NCBI GenBank assembly: GCA_021775755.1
Contig: JAJFHE010000049.1
Location: forward strand, 1 to 46,657
Direction of reading: 5' to 3'
Source of the DNA: Hyphomicrobiales bacterium
GTDB lineage: Bacteria > Pseudomonadota > Alphaproteobacteria > Rhizobiales > JAJFHB01
Length of the DNA stretch: 46,657 nt
The notes under the pieces were generated by a model. The model did no database searches, had not been told where the DNA came from, and saw nothing but the letters and a program-made list of their open reading frames with translations. This document shows, one piece after another, positions 37,377 to 45,879 of this stretch. The position numbers were made by a program, and so were the translations under genes. Position 1 is the first letter of the stretch. Each line of letters starts with the position of its first letter.

Positions 37377-38441
37377 ATGCGGGTTCTTGTGGCCGGCGCC
37401 GGACCAACGGGCCTCACCGCTGCGGTCGAGCTTGCACGGCGCGGCGTCGAAGCAGATGTCATCGACCGGCGCGAAGAGGGATCGTCATTGTCCCGCGCGG
37501 TCGGCATCATGCCGCGCAGTCTGGAGCTCCTCACCCCGTCCGGCGTGAGCGGGCGTCTGCTTGCCGAAGGCATGAAATTCACCAAAGTGCGCATCTATCG
37601 CGAGAACCGGCTGGCGCTCGCGCTGCCATTGGACGTTATGTCTCCACGGCACGGCTACGCCTTCCTCGTCGGGCTGGCGCAGGACCGCACTGAGGGCCTT
37701 TTGGCGGACGCCTTTAACCGCTTCGGCGGATCGGTGCGCTATGGCACGGAGTTGACCGGACTGGAACTTCGCGGCGACAGCGTTGGCGTTGAAACCAGCG
37801 CGGGACCGTCGGCTTACGACTATGTCATCGGTGCCGATGGCGTGGGGAGCACCACACGGCGATGTCTCGGCATTGACTTTCCAGGCTTTGATTTGCCGCA
37901 AACCTGGTCGATCGCAGATGTCGATGCACAGGGCTGGCCGAACACCGACGCCTTCACCCTTTGCCAGTTGGCGCGCGGGCAGGTCGCGGTCGTGGCGCCG
38001 CTGGAAGCGAACCGCTTCCGCGTCGTTTCAAATACCGAAGACGCCCTTGCCACGCTGCCCCTCAAGCTCAACACAACAAATATTCGCCGTGAAGGGCAGT
38101 TCACCATATCGGTCCGACAGGTGGCGGAGTACGGGCGGGACCGGGTGTTCCTTGCCGGAGATGCCGCGCACTGCCATTCGCCGGCCGGTGGGCGCGGCAT
38201 GAACCTTGGCATTGCCGATGCGGCGGAGCTGGCGGAACGCCTGGTTGCGGGAACGCTTTCAGGCTACAGCGCGTCACGCCACGTAGACGGTGCACGCACC
38301 GTCTCCGGTTCTGAACGGGTGCGCAGGCTCGTGACCTCGCCTAACGCTATGACGCGGACTGTAGTGTTCGCCGGCCTGAAGGTCGTCTCGGCCGCGCCGG
38401 CCCTGCAGCGCCGAATGGCGCAGCAGATCCTTTACGGCTGA
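37377..38441 (+). CDS. FAD-dependent monooxygenase, UbiH/PheA-like
   Basis: The 354-aa product is a group A flavoprotein monooxygenase. It has the N-terminal GxGxxG fold VLVAGAGPTGLTAAVELARRG, the DG motif YVIGADGVGSTTRRCLG and the GD motif [24 protein letters not shown]. It is shorter than TfdB/PheA (no thioredoxin-like C-terminal domain). Such enzymes hydroxylate phenolic compounds with NAD(P)H. It is coupled to the YjbR-like gene with one base between. The substrate is not evident; nearness to pobA may be chance. Confidence 0.85.
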   Translation: MRVLVAGAGPTGLTAAVELARRGVEADVIDRREEGSSLSRAVGIMPRSLELLTPSGVSGRLLAEGMKFTKVRIYRENRLALALPLDVMSPRHGYAFLVGLAQDRTEGLLADAFNRFGGSVRYGTELTGLELRGDSVGVETSAGPSAYDYVIGADGVGSTTRRCLGIDFPGFDLPQTWSIADVDAQGWPNTDAFTLCQLARGQVAVVAPLEANRFRVVSNTEDALATLPLKLNTTNIRREGQFTISVRQVAEYGRDRVFLAGDAAHCHSPAGGRGMNLGIADAAELAERLVAGTLSGYSASRHVDGARTVSGSERVRRLVTSPNAMTRTVVFAGLKVVSAAPALQRRMAQQILYG

Positions 38442-38445
38442 GGCG

Positions 38446-39801
38446 TCAGCGGGCCGCCGTGTCGACCCCTGGAATCCAGCTCGTGCCCGCAAGCGGCACA
38501 CCGGCCATGGCGGCGGCTTCGACCGTCATGGCAGCCATATCTTCCGGCTCCAGATTGCGCAGATCGGATTTGCCGTTGGCGCGTGCCAGCGTCTGCGCCT
38601 CAAGGGTGAGGACGCTCAGGTAATTGGCAAGCTTGCGGCCCGCGAGCGCCGGGTCGAGACGGCTGGAGAGTTCGGGATCCTGGGTGGAGATTCCAGCCGG
38701 GTCGTTGCCGGCCTGATAGTCTTCCCAATAACCGGCGCCCGAGCCGATTTCGCGGTACTCTTTCTCCCATTTCGGATCGTTGTCGCCAATCGCGATCAGG
38801 GCGGCGGTGCCGATGGCGACAGCGTCCGCACCCATGGCCATTGCCTTCGCGACATCGGCGCCGGAGCGGATACCGCCGGACACGATGAGCTGGACCTTGC
38901 CGCGCATGTTGAGCTCGTCAAGCGCTTCCACCGCCATGCGAACCGCTGCCAGTGTGGGCAGTCCGACATGTTCAATGAAGACATCCTGGGTGGCCGCGGT
39001 GCCGCCCTGCATGCCGTCGATGACGACGACATCGGCACCTGCCTTGACCGCCAGCATGGTGTCGTAATAGGGACGTGCGGCACCGCACTTTATGTAAATG
39101 GGCTTTTCCCAACTGGTGATCTCGCGCAATTCGCGAATCTTGATGGCAAGATCGTCGGGTCCCGTCCAGTCAGGATGCCGGCAGGCGGAACGCTGGTCGA
39201 TGCCGACCGGCAAGGTGCGCATCTGACCGACACGTTCGGTGATCTTCTGGCCCAGCAGCATACCGCCGCCGCCGGGTTTGGCGCCCTGCCCAACGACGAT
39301 CTCGATGGCATCGGCCTTGCGCAGATCGTCCGGGTTCATGCCGTAGCGCGACGGCAGGTACTGGTAGACCAGTTGCGTCGAATGTTCGCGCTCTTCCGGG
39401 GTCATACCGCCATCGCCGGTTGTCGTCGATGTGCCCATCTGGCTGGCGCCACGGCCGAGCGCTTCCTTTGCATTGGCGGAGAGGGAGCCGAAGCTCATGC
39501 CGGCAATGGTCACCGGTATCGCAAGCTCGATCGGCTTCTTGGCGTAACGCGTGCCGAGCGTGACCGACGTATCGCAGCGCTCGCGGTAACCCTCTAGTGC
39601 ATAGCGCGAGATGCTGGCGCCGAGGAACACGAGATCGTCAAAGGTCGGAACCTCGCGTTTGGCGCCAAAGCCGCGAATGCGGTAAATGCCCGTCTCGGCG
39701 GCGCGCTGGATTTCGTGAATGACGCCCTTGTCGAAGCCGTGCGACTCGCGCAGCCCCCACTCAAATGCCTCTTTCGGCTGGATCTTGCTTATCTCGTTCA
39801 T
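38446..39801 (-). CDS. Glutamate-synthase-like FMN/3Fe-4S subunit (GlxD / MgsC)
   Basis: The 451-aa product equals the FMN-barrel domain of large glutamate synthase as a free subunit. Marks are IPVTIAGMSFGSLSANAKEALGRGA, GDGGMTPEER, QGAKPGGGGMLLGQKI, and the FMN/phosphate-binding tail IVSGGIRSGADVAKAMAMGADAVAIGTAALIA. Expected partners are a class II amidotransferase and a GXGXG subunit, both upstream here. In N-methylglutamate synthase (MgsABC) this subunit makes N-methylglutamate from methylamine; in rhizobial GlxBCD the role is less clear. Without mgdABCD or gmaS beside it the reaction cannot be fixed. Confidence 0.85.
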   Translation of the reverse strand: MNEISKIQPKEAFEWGLRESHGFDKGVIHEIQRAAETGIYRIRGFGAKREVPTFDDLVFLGASISRYALEGYRERCDTSVTLGTRYAKKPIELAIPVTIAGMSFGSLSANAKEALGRGASQMGTSTTTGDGGMTPEEREHSTQLVYQYLPSRYGMNPDDLRKADAIEIVVGQGAKPGGGGMLLGQKITERVGQMRTLPVGIDQRSACRHPDWTGPDDLAIKIRELREITSWEKPIYIKCGAARPYYDTMLAVKAGADVVVIDGMQGGTAATQDVFIEHVGLPTLAAVRMAVEALDELNMRGKVQLIVSGGIRSGADVAKAMAMGADAVAIGTAALIAIGDNDPKWEKEYREIGSGAGYWEDYQAGNDPAGISTQDPELSSRLDPALAGRKLANYLSVLTLEAQTLARANGKSDLRNLEPEDMAAMTVEAAAMAGVPLAGTSWIPGVDTAAR

Positions 39802-39813
39802 GACAAACTCCCG

Positions 39814-40518
39814 TCAGTAGGCACCGACATTGTCGATGTTGAAGTTGTAGAGATTGCGGGCGGAACCGTAGCGGCGGAACTCTTTCGGGTCGGCATCGCC
39901 AAAACCCGCGGTTTGCAGCAACTCGGCAAGCTCGCCGCGGTGCTCGTCGCGCATTTCCTTTTCAACGCAGTCGGCGCCCAGACTCTTCACCTTGCCGCGC
40001 ACATAGATGCGGGTCTCGTAGAGCGAATCGCCGAGTGCATCGCCGGCATCGCCAAGCACCACGACGCGACCGGCCTGAGCCATGAAGCACGACATATGTC
40101 CGATATCGCCGCCAACGACGATGTCGGCACCCTTCAGCGATATACCGCAACGCGAACCGGCATTGCCTTCGATGACAAGCAGACCGCCATGCGCCGTGGC
40201 GCCCGCCGCCTGACTGGCATCGCCGGTCACGCGCACTTCGCCCGACATCATGTTTTCGGCAACTGCCTGACCGGCATTGCCTTTGACGGTGATGCGGGCA
40301 GCCTTGTTCATGCCGGCGCAGAAATAGCCCGTGTTGCCGTCGATCTCGATGTCGACCGGAGCGTCGATGCCAACCGCCAGCGCATGGGAGCCGCGCGGAT
40401 TGACGACGCGCATATGGGCATTCTGCTCGGTGCCGTTCTTTGACTGAAGCGACTGGTTGGCGGCGGTCAGATCCGTGTCGTCGAGATCGATCACGGCGAT
40501 ATTGCTGTGCGCATTCAT
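39814..40518 (-). CDS. Glutamate-synthase-like GXGXG subunit (GlxC / MgsB)
   Basis: The product is 234 aa from the ATG at 40518, which overlaps the previous stop as TGATG. It consists of the right-handed beta-helix of glutamate synthase with repeated G-x-x-G-x-x-x-A turns, for example GNAGQAVAENMMSGEVRVTGDASQAAG. This domain is structural and holds the other two subunits together. It lies 12 bases before the FMN subunit. Confidence 0.87.
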   Translation of the reverse strand: MNAHSNIAVIDLDDTDLTAANQSLQSKNGTEQNAHMRVVNPRGSHALAVGIDAPVDIEIDGNTGYFCAGMNKAARITVKGNAGQAVAENMMSGEVRVTGDASQAAGATAHGGLLVIEGNAGSRCGISLKGADIVVGGDIGHMSCFMAQAGRVVVLGDAGDALGDSLYETRIYVRGKVKSLGADCVEKEMRDEHRGELAELLQTAGFGDADPKEFRRYGSARNLYNFNIDNVGAY

Positions 40519-41423
40519 CACGCTTCTCCTCCCCAGCTGTAAACCACCGCCGGCTCCGGCTCCCAGACGCGGGCGTTCTCAATGCCCGGCAGGTCCACGA
40601 AGGCGCGGTATTCGGAGGCGAAGGCAACATAGTCGTCGGTCTCCGCGAGGACGGCGGGCTTGCAGGCGATCGGATCGCGCAACACCGCGAAGCCGTCGCG
40701 AGTACCGGCGACGAAAGTATAGAAACCATCAAGCGCGCCGAGGCAGTCATCCAGCGCCTCGCGCAGGCTGCGGCCCTCCGCCAGTCGGTGCGAGACGTAG
40801 GCCGCGGCAACCTCGGTGTCGCACTTGGTGCGGATCGTCATGTCGTGATGTTGAGTGAGATCGCGGCGCAGCCGGTTATGGTTGGAGAGCGAGCCGTTAT
40901 GCACAAGACACAGATCCGGCCCCGTCGAAAACGGGTGCGATCCGTCGGTGGTCACCGCGCTTTCGGTCGCCATGCGCGTGTGGCCCACGCCGTGCGTGGC
41001 GGACATTTTCGCCAGCTCGAAGCGGTCGGCAACGGCCTGCGGCGTGTCCATTTCCTTGTAGATTTCAATCGCAGAACCGACGCTCATGATCTGGATCTGC
41101 GGATCGAAGCCTTCGATCAAATCGCGTGACGCGGCGGCATCGCCATCGGTTTCGATCACGACATGGGTGTCATTGGCCGCATCACGCACGGTTGCATTGA
41201 GGTCGGAGCGCATACGATCGCACACCGCCTCCCAATTGAAGCCGGTATCGGGGTGATAAACCGTAAACTTCGTGAAACCGTCCGCCACAGCGTCGTGATA
41301 GACGGCAACGCCGGCGCTGTCCTCACCGCGGTCGGTCATCGCGACAAGCATCGGTTCAAACAGTTCGCCGAAGCGGTTTTCAAATTCGGAATTCTTGAGG
41401 TAAAGGCCGACGATTCCACACAT
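40518..41423 (-). CDS. Class II glutamine amidotransferase subunit (GlxB / MgsA)
   Basis: The product is 301 aa from the ATG at 41423, preceded by GGAGAG. It starts MCGIVGLYL, so Cys2 becomes the N-terminal nucleophile after Met removal, the hallmark of class II (Ntn) amidotransferases. Other marks are AMTDRGEDSAGVAVY, GVGHTRMATES, LVHNGSLSNHNRLR and KCDTEVAAAYV. It releases ammonia from glutamine for the partner subunit. It is the first gene of the three, behind two palindromic operators. Confidence 0.9.
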   Translation of the reverse strand: MCGIVGLYLKNSEFENRFGELFEPMLVAMTDRGEDSAGVAVYHDAVADGFTKFTVYHPDTGFNWEAVCDRMRSDLNATVRDAANDTHVVIETDGDAAASRDLIEGFDPQIQIMSVGSAIEIYKEMDTPQAVADRFELAKMSATHGVGHTRMATESAVTTDGSHPFSTGPDLCLVHNGSLSNHNRLRRDLTQHHDMTIRTKCDTEVAAAYVSHRLAEGRSLREALDDCLGALDGFYTFVAGTRDGFAVLRDPIACKPAVLAETDDYVAFASEYRAFVDLPGIENARVWEPEPAVVYSWGGEA

Positions 41424-41471
41424 GGCGCTCTCCACTGGAAGGGGCACCGTCCAGTGAACGGTGCTCAAAAA

Positions 41472-41490
41472 AGTTTCCTATGAGGAAACT
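41472..41490. promoter_or_regulatory. Palindromic operator 1 upstream of glxB-like gene
   Basis: AGTTTCCT-ATG-AGGAAACT is a perfect 8-bp inverted repeat with a 3-base centre, about 50 bases before the start codon. It shares its core TTTCCTayGAGGAAA with the second site at 41516-41538, 46 bases away centre to centre. The short A+T-flanked dyad fits an HTH dimer. The regulator is not identified; no XRE gene lies nearby and the LysR gene next door is one candidate. Confidence 0.7.
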
Positions 41491-41515
41491 AATCGACCTA
41501 ATGTGAAAATGCAAG

Positions 41516-41538
41516 AAAATTTCCTACGAGGAAATTTT
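41516..41538. promoter_or_regulatory. Palindromic operator 2 upstream of glxB-like gene
   Basis: AAAATTTCCT and AGGAAATTTT form a perfect 10-bp inverted repeat around ACG. With the copy at 41472 it brackets the likely promoter on the minus strand. Between them lies TTGCAT, a possible -35. Two identical-core sites about 4.4 helical turns apart suggest cooperative or looping repression. Confidence 0.7.
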
Positions 41539-41575
41539 TTCAATGTGGATAATCTGATACCAGAGTGCGCGCCCG

Positions 41576-42475
41576 TTACGCTATTCCAGCCTCTGAGCGT
41601 ATCCAGCGGCGGAATTCCTCAATCCGGGCATCTGCACGCCCTTGAGAAGACGTCGCCAGATAGTATGAATAGGGATGCCGAACGGCGACATCGAACGGAC
41701 GCACCAAACGGCCGGCGGCCAGTTCCGGCTCGACAAGCTCGATATACCCCATCGATATTCCAAGACCATTGAGGGCGGCCTGGATACCGAGCCCCGGGTC
41801 GCGGAACGATTGCCCGCCAAGCGGCCTGGCCGGCACGACCCCGCAGGCCGCAAGCCATAGCCGCCATTCCTCGCCGAGGGGATGGGCGCCCGCATCCGCG
41901 TGCAGCAGGGGCAGACCGAGACTGTCATCCGGCACGGAGAGCCTGCCATGAGCCCTGATAAATGCAGGACTGCAGACCGGGGTCATGTGGATCGGCACCA
42001 AGAGTTCCGCATCGATTCCGTCCCAGGGGGGCACGCCGCAGCGGATGGCAACATCCGCGGCACCGCCCCCGACATCGACGAATTCAAGCGTTGGCTGCAG
42101 CTGTATGTCGAACTTTTCATGCGCCTGTCCGAGCCGTGGGATCAGCCAGGACGATGCAAAGGCCGGGGTCGTCGTGACCTGTAGTGCGCCGCCCACGCCT
42201 TGAGACGATAAAGTCCCAAGCGCCTCGGCCATGCAGTCGAAGGCCCCTGACAGGACCGGCAGCAAGGTCTCACCGGCCTCGGTGAGCGTAACTCCGCGAT
42301 TGGTGCGCACGAACAATTGCCGCCCGAGGCGATCTTCAAGCCCTCTGATCTGATGCGACACCGCCGCATGGGTGACGGTGAGTTCATCGGCGGCTTTTGA
42401 AAAACTGCCGTGCCGGGCGGCGGCTTCGAAAGCGCGCAGCGCGGTGAGTTGAAGATTGCGGCGGGGCAGAGACAT
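41576..42475 (-). CDS. LysR-family regulator, GcvA-like
   Basis: The product is 299 aa from the ATG at 42475, where the family begins (SLPRRNLQLTALRAFEAAARHGSFSKAADELTVTHAAVSHQIRGLE, HTH at about 10-65). The longer frame to 42538 would run through the divergent promoter. The substrate domain has the GcvA-type LPLLHADAGAH...W-L and FRDPGLGIQAALNGLGI segments. It is divergent from the Rieske oxygenase gene and so its probable activator; it could also act on the amidotransferase operon downstream. Confidence 0.9.
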   Translation of the reverse strand: MSLPRRNLQLTALRAFEAAARHGSFSKAADELTVTHAAVSHQIRGLEDRLGRQLFVRTNRGVTLTEAGETLLPVLSGAFDCMAEALGTLSSQGVGGALQVTTTPAFASSWLIPRLGQAHEKFDIQLQPTLEFVDVGGGAADVAIRCGVPPWDGIDAELLVPIHMTPVCSPAFIRAHGRLSVPDDSLGLPLLHADAGAHPLGEEWRLWLAACGVVPARPLGGQSFRDPGLGIQAALNGLGISMGYIELVEPELAAGRLVRPFDVAVRHPYSYYLATSSQGRADARIEEFRRWIRSEAGIA

Positions 42476-42490
42476 CGCGCGGACGCTTGC

Positions 42491-42507
42491 TGTTAGCTGA
42501 ACTAACA
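42491..42507. promoter_or_regulatory. LysR-type T-N11-A box in divergent promoter
   Basis: TGTTAG-CTGAA-CTAACA is a perfect 6-bp inverted repeat that contains a T-N11-A LysR recognition pattern. It lies 16 bases before the LysR start and about 106 before the Rieske gene start. Position and form suit an autoregulatory recognition site of the LysR protein beside it. The rest of 42476-42612 holds no other clear signal. Confidence 0.6.
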
Positions 42508-42612
42508 CCGATTGTGCAAAAAGATCATTTGCCGTCAAGCCGCACTTGTCTCACCGTGCGCGCACATTTTCAGACGCCATGCGAATGGCGGGCAATTTCA
42601 CGGGGATTGATC

Positions 42613-43989
42613 ATGGCTCTCATCAAAACGGATGACGATCAGGATATCGATGGCAATACCGCCTATGGCGGCTATTACTCGGCCGGTTCAGTGGAAATCG
42701 ACGATGAGCTGACGCGGGTTGGTCCCGGAACGCCTTGCGGCGAATATCTAAGGCGTTACTGGCATCCGGTCGCGCTGGCGCAAGATCTCGGCGAGCTGCC
42801 GCTACCGGTGCGGGTGCTTGGCGAGGATCTTGTGTTGTTCCGCAACGGCAGCGGACAGGCGGGGCTTGTGCACAAGAATTGCCCGCACCGGCGCGCCTCG
42901 CTGGAATTCGGCATTTGCGAGGATCGCGGAATCCGATGCTGCTACCACGGCTGGCTGTTCGATGTGGACGGAACGATCCTTGAGATCCCCTGCGAGCGCG
43001 AAGACAACGAGGTCGCGCGGAAAGTGCAGGCAACAACGCGGCTCGGCGCTTATCCGGTTCACGAAATGAACGGTCTGGTCTTCGCCTATATGGGCCCGCC
43101 GGACGCGCGGCCCGAGTTTCCGGTCTATGACATCTGCGAGATGGAAGGCCTAGAGATACGGCCCTACAAGGCGCCGTTCGATTGTAACTGGATGCAGGTG
43201 CTCGATGCCATTCTCGATCCGGTTCACACCACCTTCCTGCACAGCCAGGTCAGCCGGCAGCAATTCTCAGAAGGCATGTCGGAACTTGGAGAGCTCAAGT
43301 TCTACGAACGCGACGATATGCGTTTCATGGGCACCAACACACGGCGCGTCGGAGACAATGTCTGGGTCCGCCTCAACGAACTGATCCTGCCTAACTTCAC
43401 GCAAGCGGGCGCGGCCTTTGCCACCGATGGAACCAAGTCGCGCTATTTCGGACGCAGCGCGTTTACGCGCTGGGTGGTGCCAATCGACGACACGCACTGC
43501 ATCGCCTATGCCTGGGCAAATTTCGGCGAGCGCGGCGATCCGCCGGAATACAACACCGATCTTGGCGCGGAACTGATCGAGCAGGGCGAACCGCTGATCC
43601 GGCCCTATGAAGAACGCCAGCGCCACCCGGCCGACGTTGAGGCGGTGGAGGGCATGGGGCCGATCACCGAACATGCGCGCGAAAACCTTCTGCCTTGCGA
43701 CCGAGGAATTTCGCTGTTTCGGCGCCGCGTGCGCCGGCTCATTCACGAACTGCGCGACGGCAAGGAGCCGCCGCAGCCAACAGGCCTTGCGGAGGGAACG
43801 ATCCCGACATACGGCAGCGATACCGTTCTGCGGCTGCCGAACGAGAACGGCGACGAACACGCATTTCTGCGAGAGGCCAACGACCGTGTCATGTCACTCA
43901 AGCTGGGCTCGGAGGCAATGCCGCCGCGCGAACGCGACAGCCACATAATCGAGGGCCTCAAGCAGCTCGAATCCGGCGGGCTTGGATAA
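42613..43989 (+). CDS. Rieske non-heme iron oxygenase, aromatic ring-hydroxylating or demethylating type
   Basis: The product is 458 aa from the ATG at 42613. The Rieske 2Fe-2S site is Cys90-x-His92 (NCPHRRA) and Cys109-x2-His112 (CCYHGW). The mononuclear iron site follows the pattern NWMQVLDAILDPVHTTFLH with His205 and His210 as ligands. The single-component alpha subunit without beta partner resembles phthalate 4,5-dioxygenase or VanA-type O-demethylases. No reductase is adjacent, so electrons must come from elsewhere. The dehydrogenase gene begins three bases after its stop. Confidence 0.88.
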   Translation: MALIKTDDDQDIDGNTAYGGYYSAGSVEIDDELTRVGPGTPCGEYLRRYWHPVALAQDLGELPLPVRVLGEDLVLFRNGSGQAGLVHKNCPHRRASLEFGICEDRGIRCCYHGWLFDVDGTILEIPCEREDNEVARKVQATTRLGAYPVHEMNGLVFAYMGPPDARPEFPVYDICEMEGLEIRPYKAPFDCNWMQVLDAILDPVHTTFLHSQVSRQQFSEGMSELGELKFYERDDMRFMGTNTRRVGDNVWVRLNELILPNFTQAGAAFATDGTKSRYFGRSAFTRWVVPIDDTHCIAYAWANFGERGDPPEYNTDLGAELIEQGEPLIRPYEERQRHPADVEAVEGMGPITEHARENLLPCDRGISLFRRRVRRLIHELRDGKEPPQPTGLAEGTIPTYGSDTVLRLPNENGDEHAFLREANDRVMSLKLGSEAMPPRERDSHIIEGLKQLESGGLG

Positions 43990-43992
43990 CAT

Positions 43993-45018
43993 ATGGCCGA
44001 CAGCAAAATTCGCGTCCACGTTAAAAACAACCGCTGGGCGCCAGGCTCCTTTCCCAACACGCCGGAGGGCGAGGAGGTGTTCACGATTACCGAGGAACGG
44101 TTCGCGGATGGCCTGGCGCTGCATCCCGAACTGGCCGGCCGCCTGGACGTCTGCATCGACTGGGATACGGACCGATTTGAAAGCTCCATGGCGACGGCGG
44201 ATGTGCTTTTGTCGTGGAACCTTCCCACGGGCAATCTGGAGCACGTCGCGCCCGGTCTGAAATGGATCCACATTATCGGTGCGGGTGTTGAACATCTGAT
44301 GCCCATGAACTGGGTGCCGGATGGTGTGCTCGTTACCAACAACAAGGGTGCGCACGCCGCCAAAGCCGGCGAATACGGACTGATGTCTGTTCTCATGCTG
44401 CACACCTCGATGCCCCGTTTCGCGACGTTCCAGCGCGAGCATCATTACGAGTCCGTCTATTCCACACCGATCGCCGGGCGCACGGCTCTCGTGGTCGGTG
44501 TCGGCAGCATCGGCCAGGCCGTGGCCGGTCAGCTCAAGCGGCTGGGACTCAAGGTTCTCGGTGTGACACGGCACGGGAACCCGATGGACGAAGTCGACGA
44601 GATGTACACCGCCGACGCGCTCGATGCGCAATTGCCGCGCGCCGACTATGTCTTCATCGCAACGCCCTTGACGGAAGAAACGCGCGGCCTCTTCGATGCG
44701 CGCCGGCTCGATCTCATGAAACCGGGCGCGGGCCTTGTCAATATCGGCCGCGAACCCGTGGTCGACTACGCTGCCCTTGCCGAAAGGCTGCGTTCAGGCC
44801 ACCTCTCCGGCGCCATTCTCGACGTCTTCGAGCCGGAACCGATTGCCGCGGACTCACCGCTATGGGATGTGCCCAATCTTTTCGTCACACCGCACGTCTC
44901 CGCCGACGACGGCGACTCCTACGTTCCACTGACGCTTGATCTTTTCTTTCAGAACCTCAAACGGCTCCTGGCGGGCGAAGAGCTACAAAACCGGGTGCGC
45001 CCGGAGATTGGGTATTAG
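43993..45018 (+). CDS. D-2-hydroxyacid dehydrogenase family protein
   Basis: The 341-aa product is an NAD(P)-dependent dehydrogenase. The Rossmann motif is VVGVGSIGQAVAGQL (about 167-181) and the catalytic residues are Arg253 (NIGREPVVD), Glu282 (DVFEPEP) and His301 (VTPHVS). The substrate may be a 2-oxoacid or, as in phosphite/opine-like relatives, something else. It is translationally close to the Rieske oxygenase, and the two probably handle successive steps on one aromatic compound or serve redox supply. Confidence 0.87.
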   Translation: MADSKIRVHVKNNRWAPGSFPNTPEGEEVFTITEERFADGLALHPELAGRLDVCIDWDTDRFESSMATADVLLSWNLPTGNLEHVAPGLKWIHIIGAGVEHLMPMNWVPDGVLVTNNKGAHAAKAGEYGLMSVLMLHTSMPRFATFQREHHYESVYSTPIAGRTALVVGVGSIGQAVAGQLKRLGLKVLGVTRHGNPMDEVDEMYTADALDAQLPRADYVFIATPLTEETRGLFDARRLDLMKPGAGLVNIGREPVVDYAALAERLRSGHLSGAILDVFEPEPIAADSPLWDVPNLFVTPHVSADDGDSYVPLTLDLFFQNLKRLLAGEELQNRVRPEIGY

Positions 45019-45036
45019 ATCGTTTTGTCGATCTAA
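45015..45036. terminator. Hairpin between convergent genes
   Basis: TTAGATCG (45015-45022) and CGATCTAA (45029-45036) pair perfectly around TTTTGT. The stem covers both convergent stop codons, of the dehydrogenase and of the P460-like gene. The stem is AT-rich and no long T tract follows on either strand, so it may act as a weak bidirectional terminator or an mRNA 3' end. Confidence 0.5.
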
Positions 45037-45731
45037 CGGCTTTCAAAGCTGCGGAATTCTTCCGGCAGAAAGAACAGGTGGTCCTGATGCTCGACCGCGA
45101 GATGACATGAGATGCAGAACATCACGCGCTCGTGCCCGTCACCGTTGGTGGTGCCGTAAAGACTGCCATCGGGGAGGATCATGGTGTAGCGCCAGTCGCC
45201 GCTCACATAGCTGAAACCTTCGGCCATCTTCTCCATGAGGAACAAGGGGCCGGGCGTCACATCACCGGTTTCCGTTACGGTGAAGCTGTCTTTGGCAATG
45301 ACCGAGCCTTGCGGCAGAACACCCGCGTCTTCATAGCGCCCGTAAGAGCGCCCGGCCGCGTTGACATAATTGTTCACGAACCGCAGGCCGTGGGTGACAC
45401 TGCGATAGGGCGCTGTGTTATAGCGCCGCCAGTCAATGTAATCCGCGGCCGGTTGCAGGGTCGACAGCCGGTAACGGCTGGCAAGGTCCTCGCGCAGCTG
45501 ACCGTAAATGCGCTCCGCACCTTCCGCATCGAGGTCAGCCGGGTTGGTGACCCGGAAGTGCTGTCTTGGAGTTTCCGCGTTCTGTGCCGGGACCACCAGT
45601 TCGGTGCGCTCGGGATTTGCATCTTCATCACGGTCGGTTTCCTGCCCCGAAGACGGCGCGGTAACGGCCGCGAATAATAGGGCCGCGGCCGCCAGCAGGC
45701 GCACGCCATCAGCATGCTTCGTCTTAGTCAT
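45033..45731 (-). CDS. Cytochrome P460-family protein, periplasmic
   Basis: The 232-aa product starts with a signal peptide (basic MTKTKHADG, hydrophobic LLAAAALLFAAVTA, cleavage near SSGQ). The P460 domain follows from about residue 75: DYIDWRRYNTAPYRSVTHGLRFVNNYVN, then MAEGFSYVSGDWRYTMILPDGS and the heme-c site CISCH (about 208-212). P460 proteins of ammonia oxidisers carry a Lys-crosslinked heme and oxidise hydroxylamine or act on NO; many homologues have no known role. It is a single gene with no hao or c'-beta partner in view. Confidence 0.85.
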   Translation of the reverse strand: MTKTKHADGVRLLAAAALLFAAVTAPSSGQETDRDEDANPERTELVVPAQNAETPRQHFRVTNPADLDAEGAERIYGQLREDLASRYRLSTLQPAADYIDWRRYNTAPYRSVTHGLRFVNNYVNAAGRSYGRYEDAGVLPQGSVIAKDSFTVTETGDVTPGPLFLMEKMAEGFSYVSGDWRYTMILPDGSLYGTTNGDGHERVMFCISCHLAVEHQDHLFFLPEEFRSFESR

Positions 45732-45879
45732 TTCTGATCGTCCGTCTTTGACGCCGGGGCGCCCAGGTTGCCTTACTCGAAGGCGATCATCCTTGTACGG
45801 TCAGGTGATATGGTGCCGGGGCTGCCTTGACTGAGCAAATCAACCCGGCTCACGTAATAGAGACCGCACGAGAGGCGGC

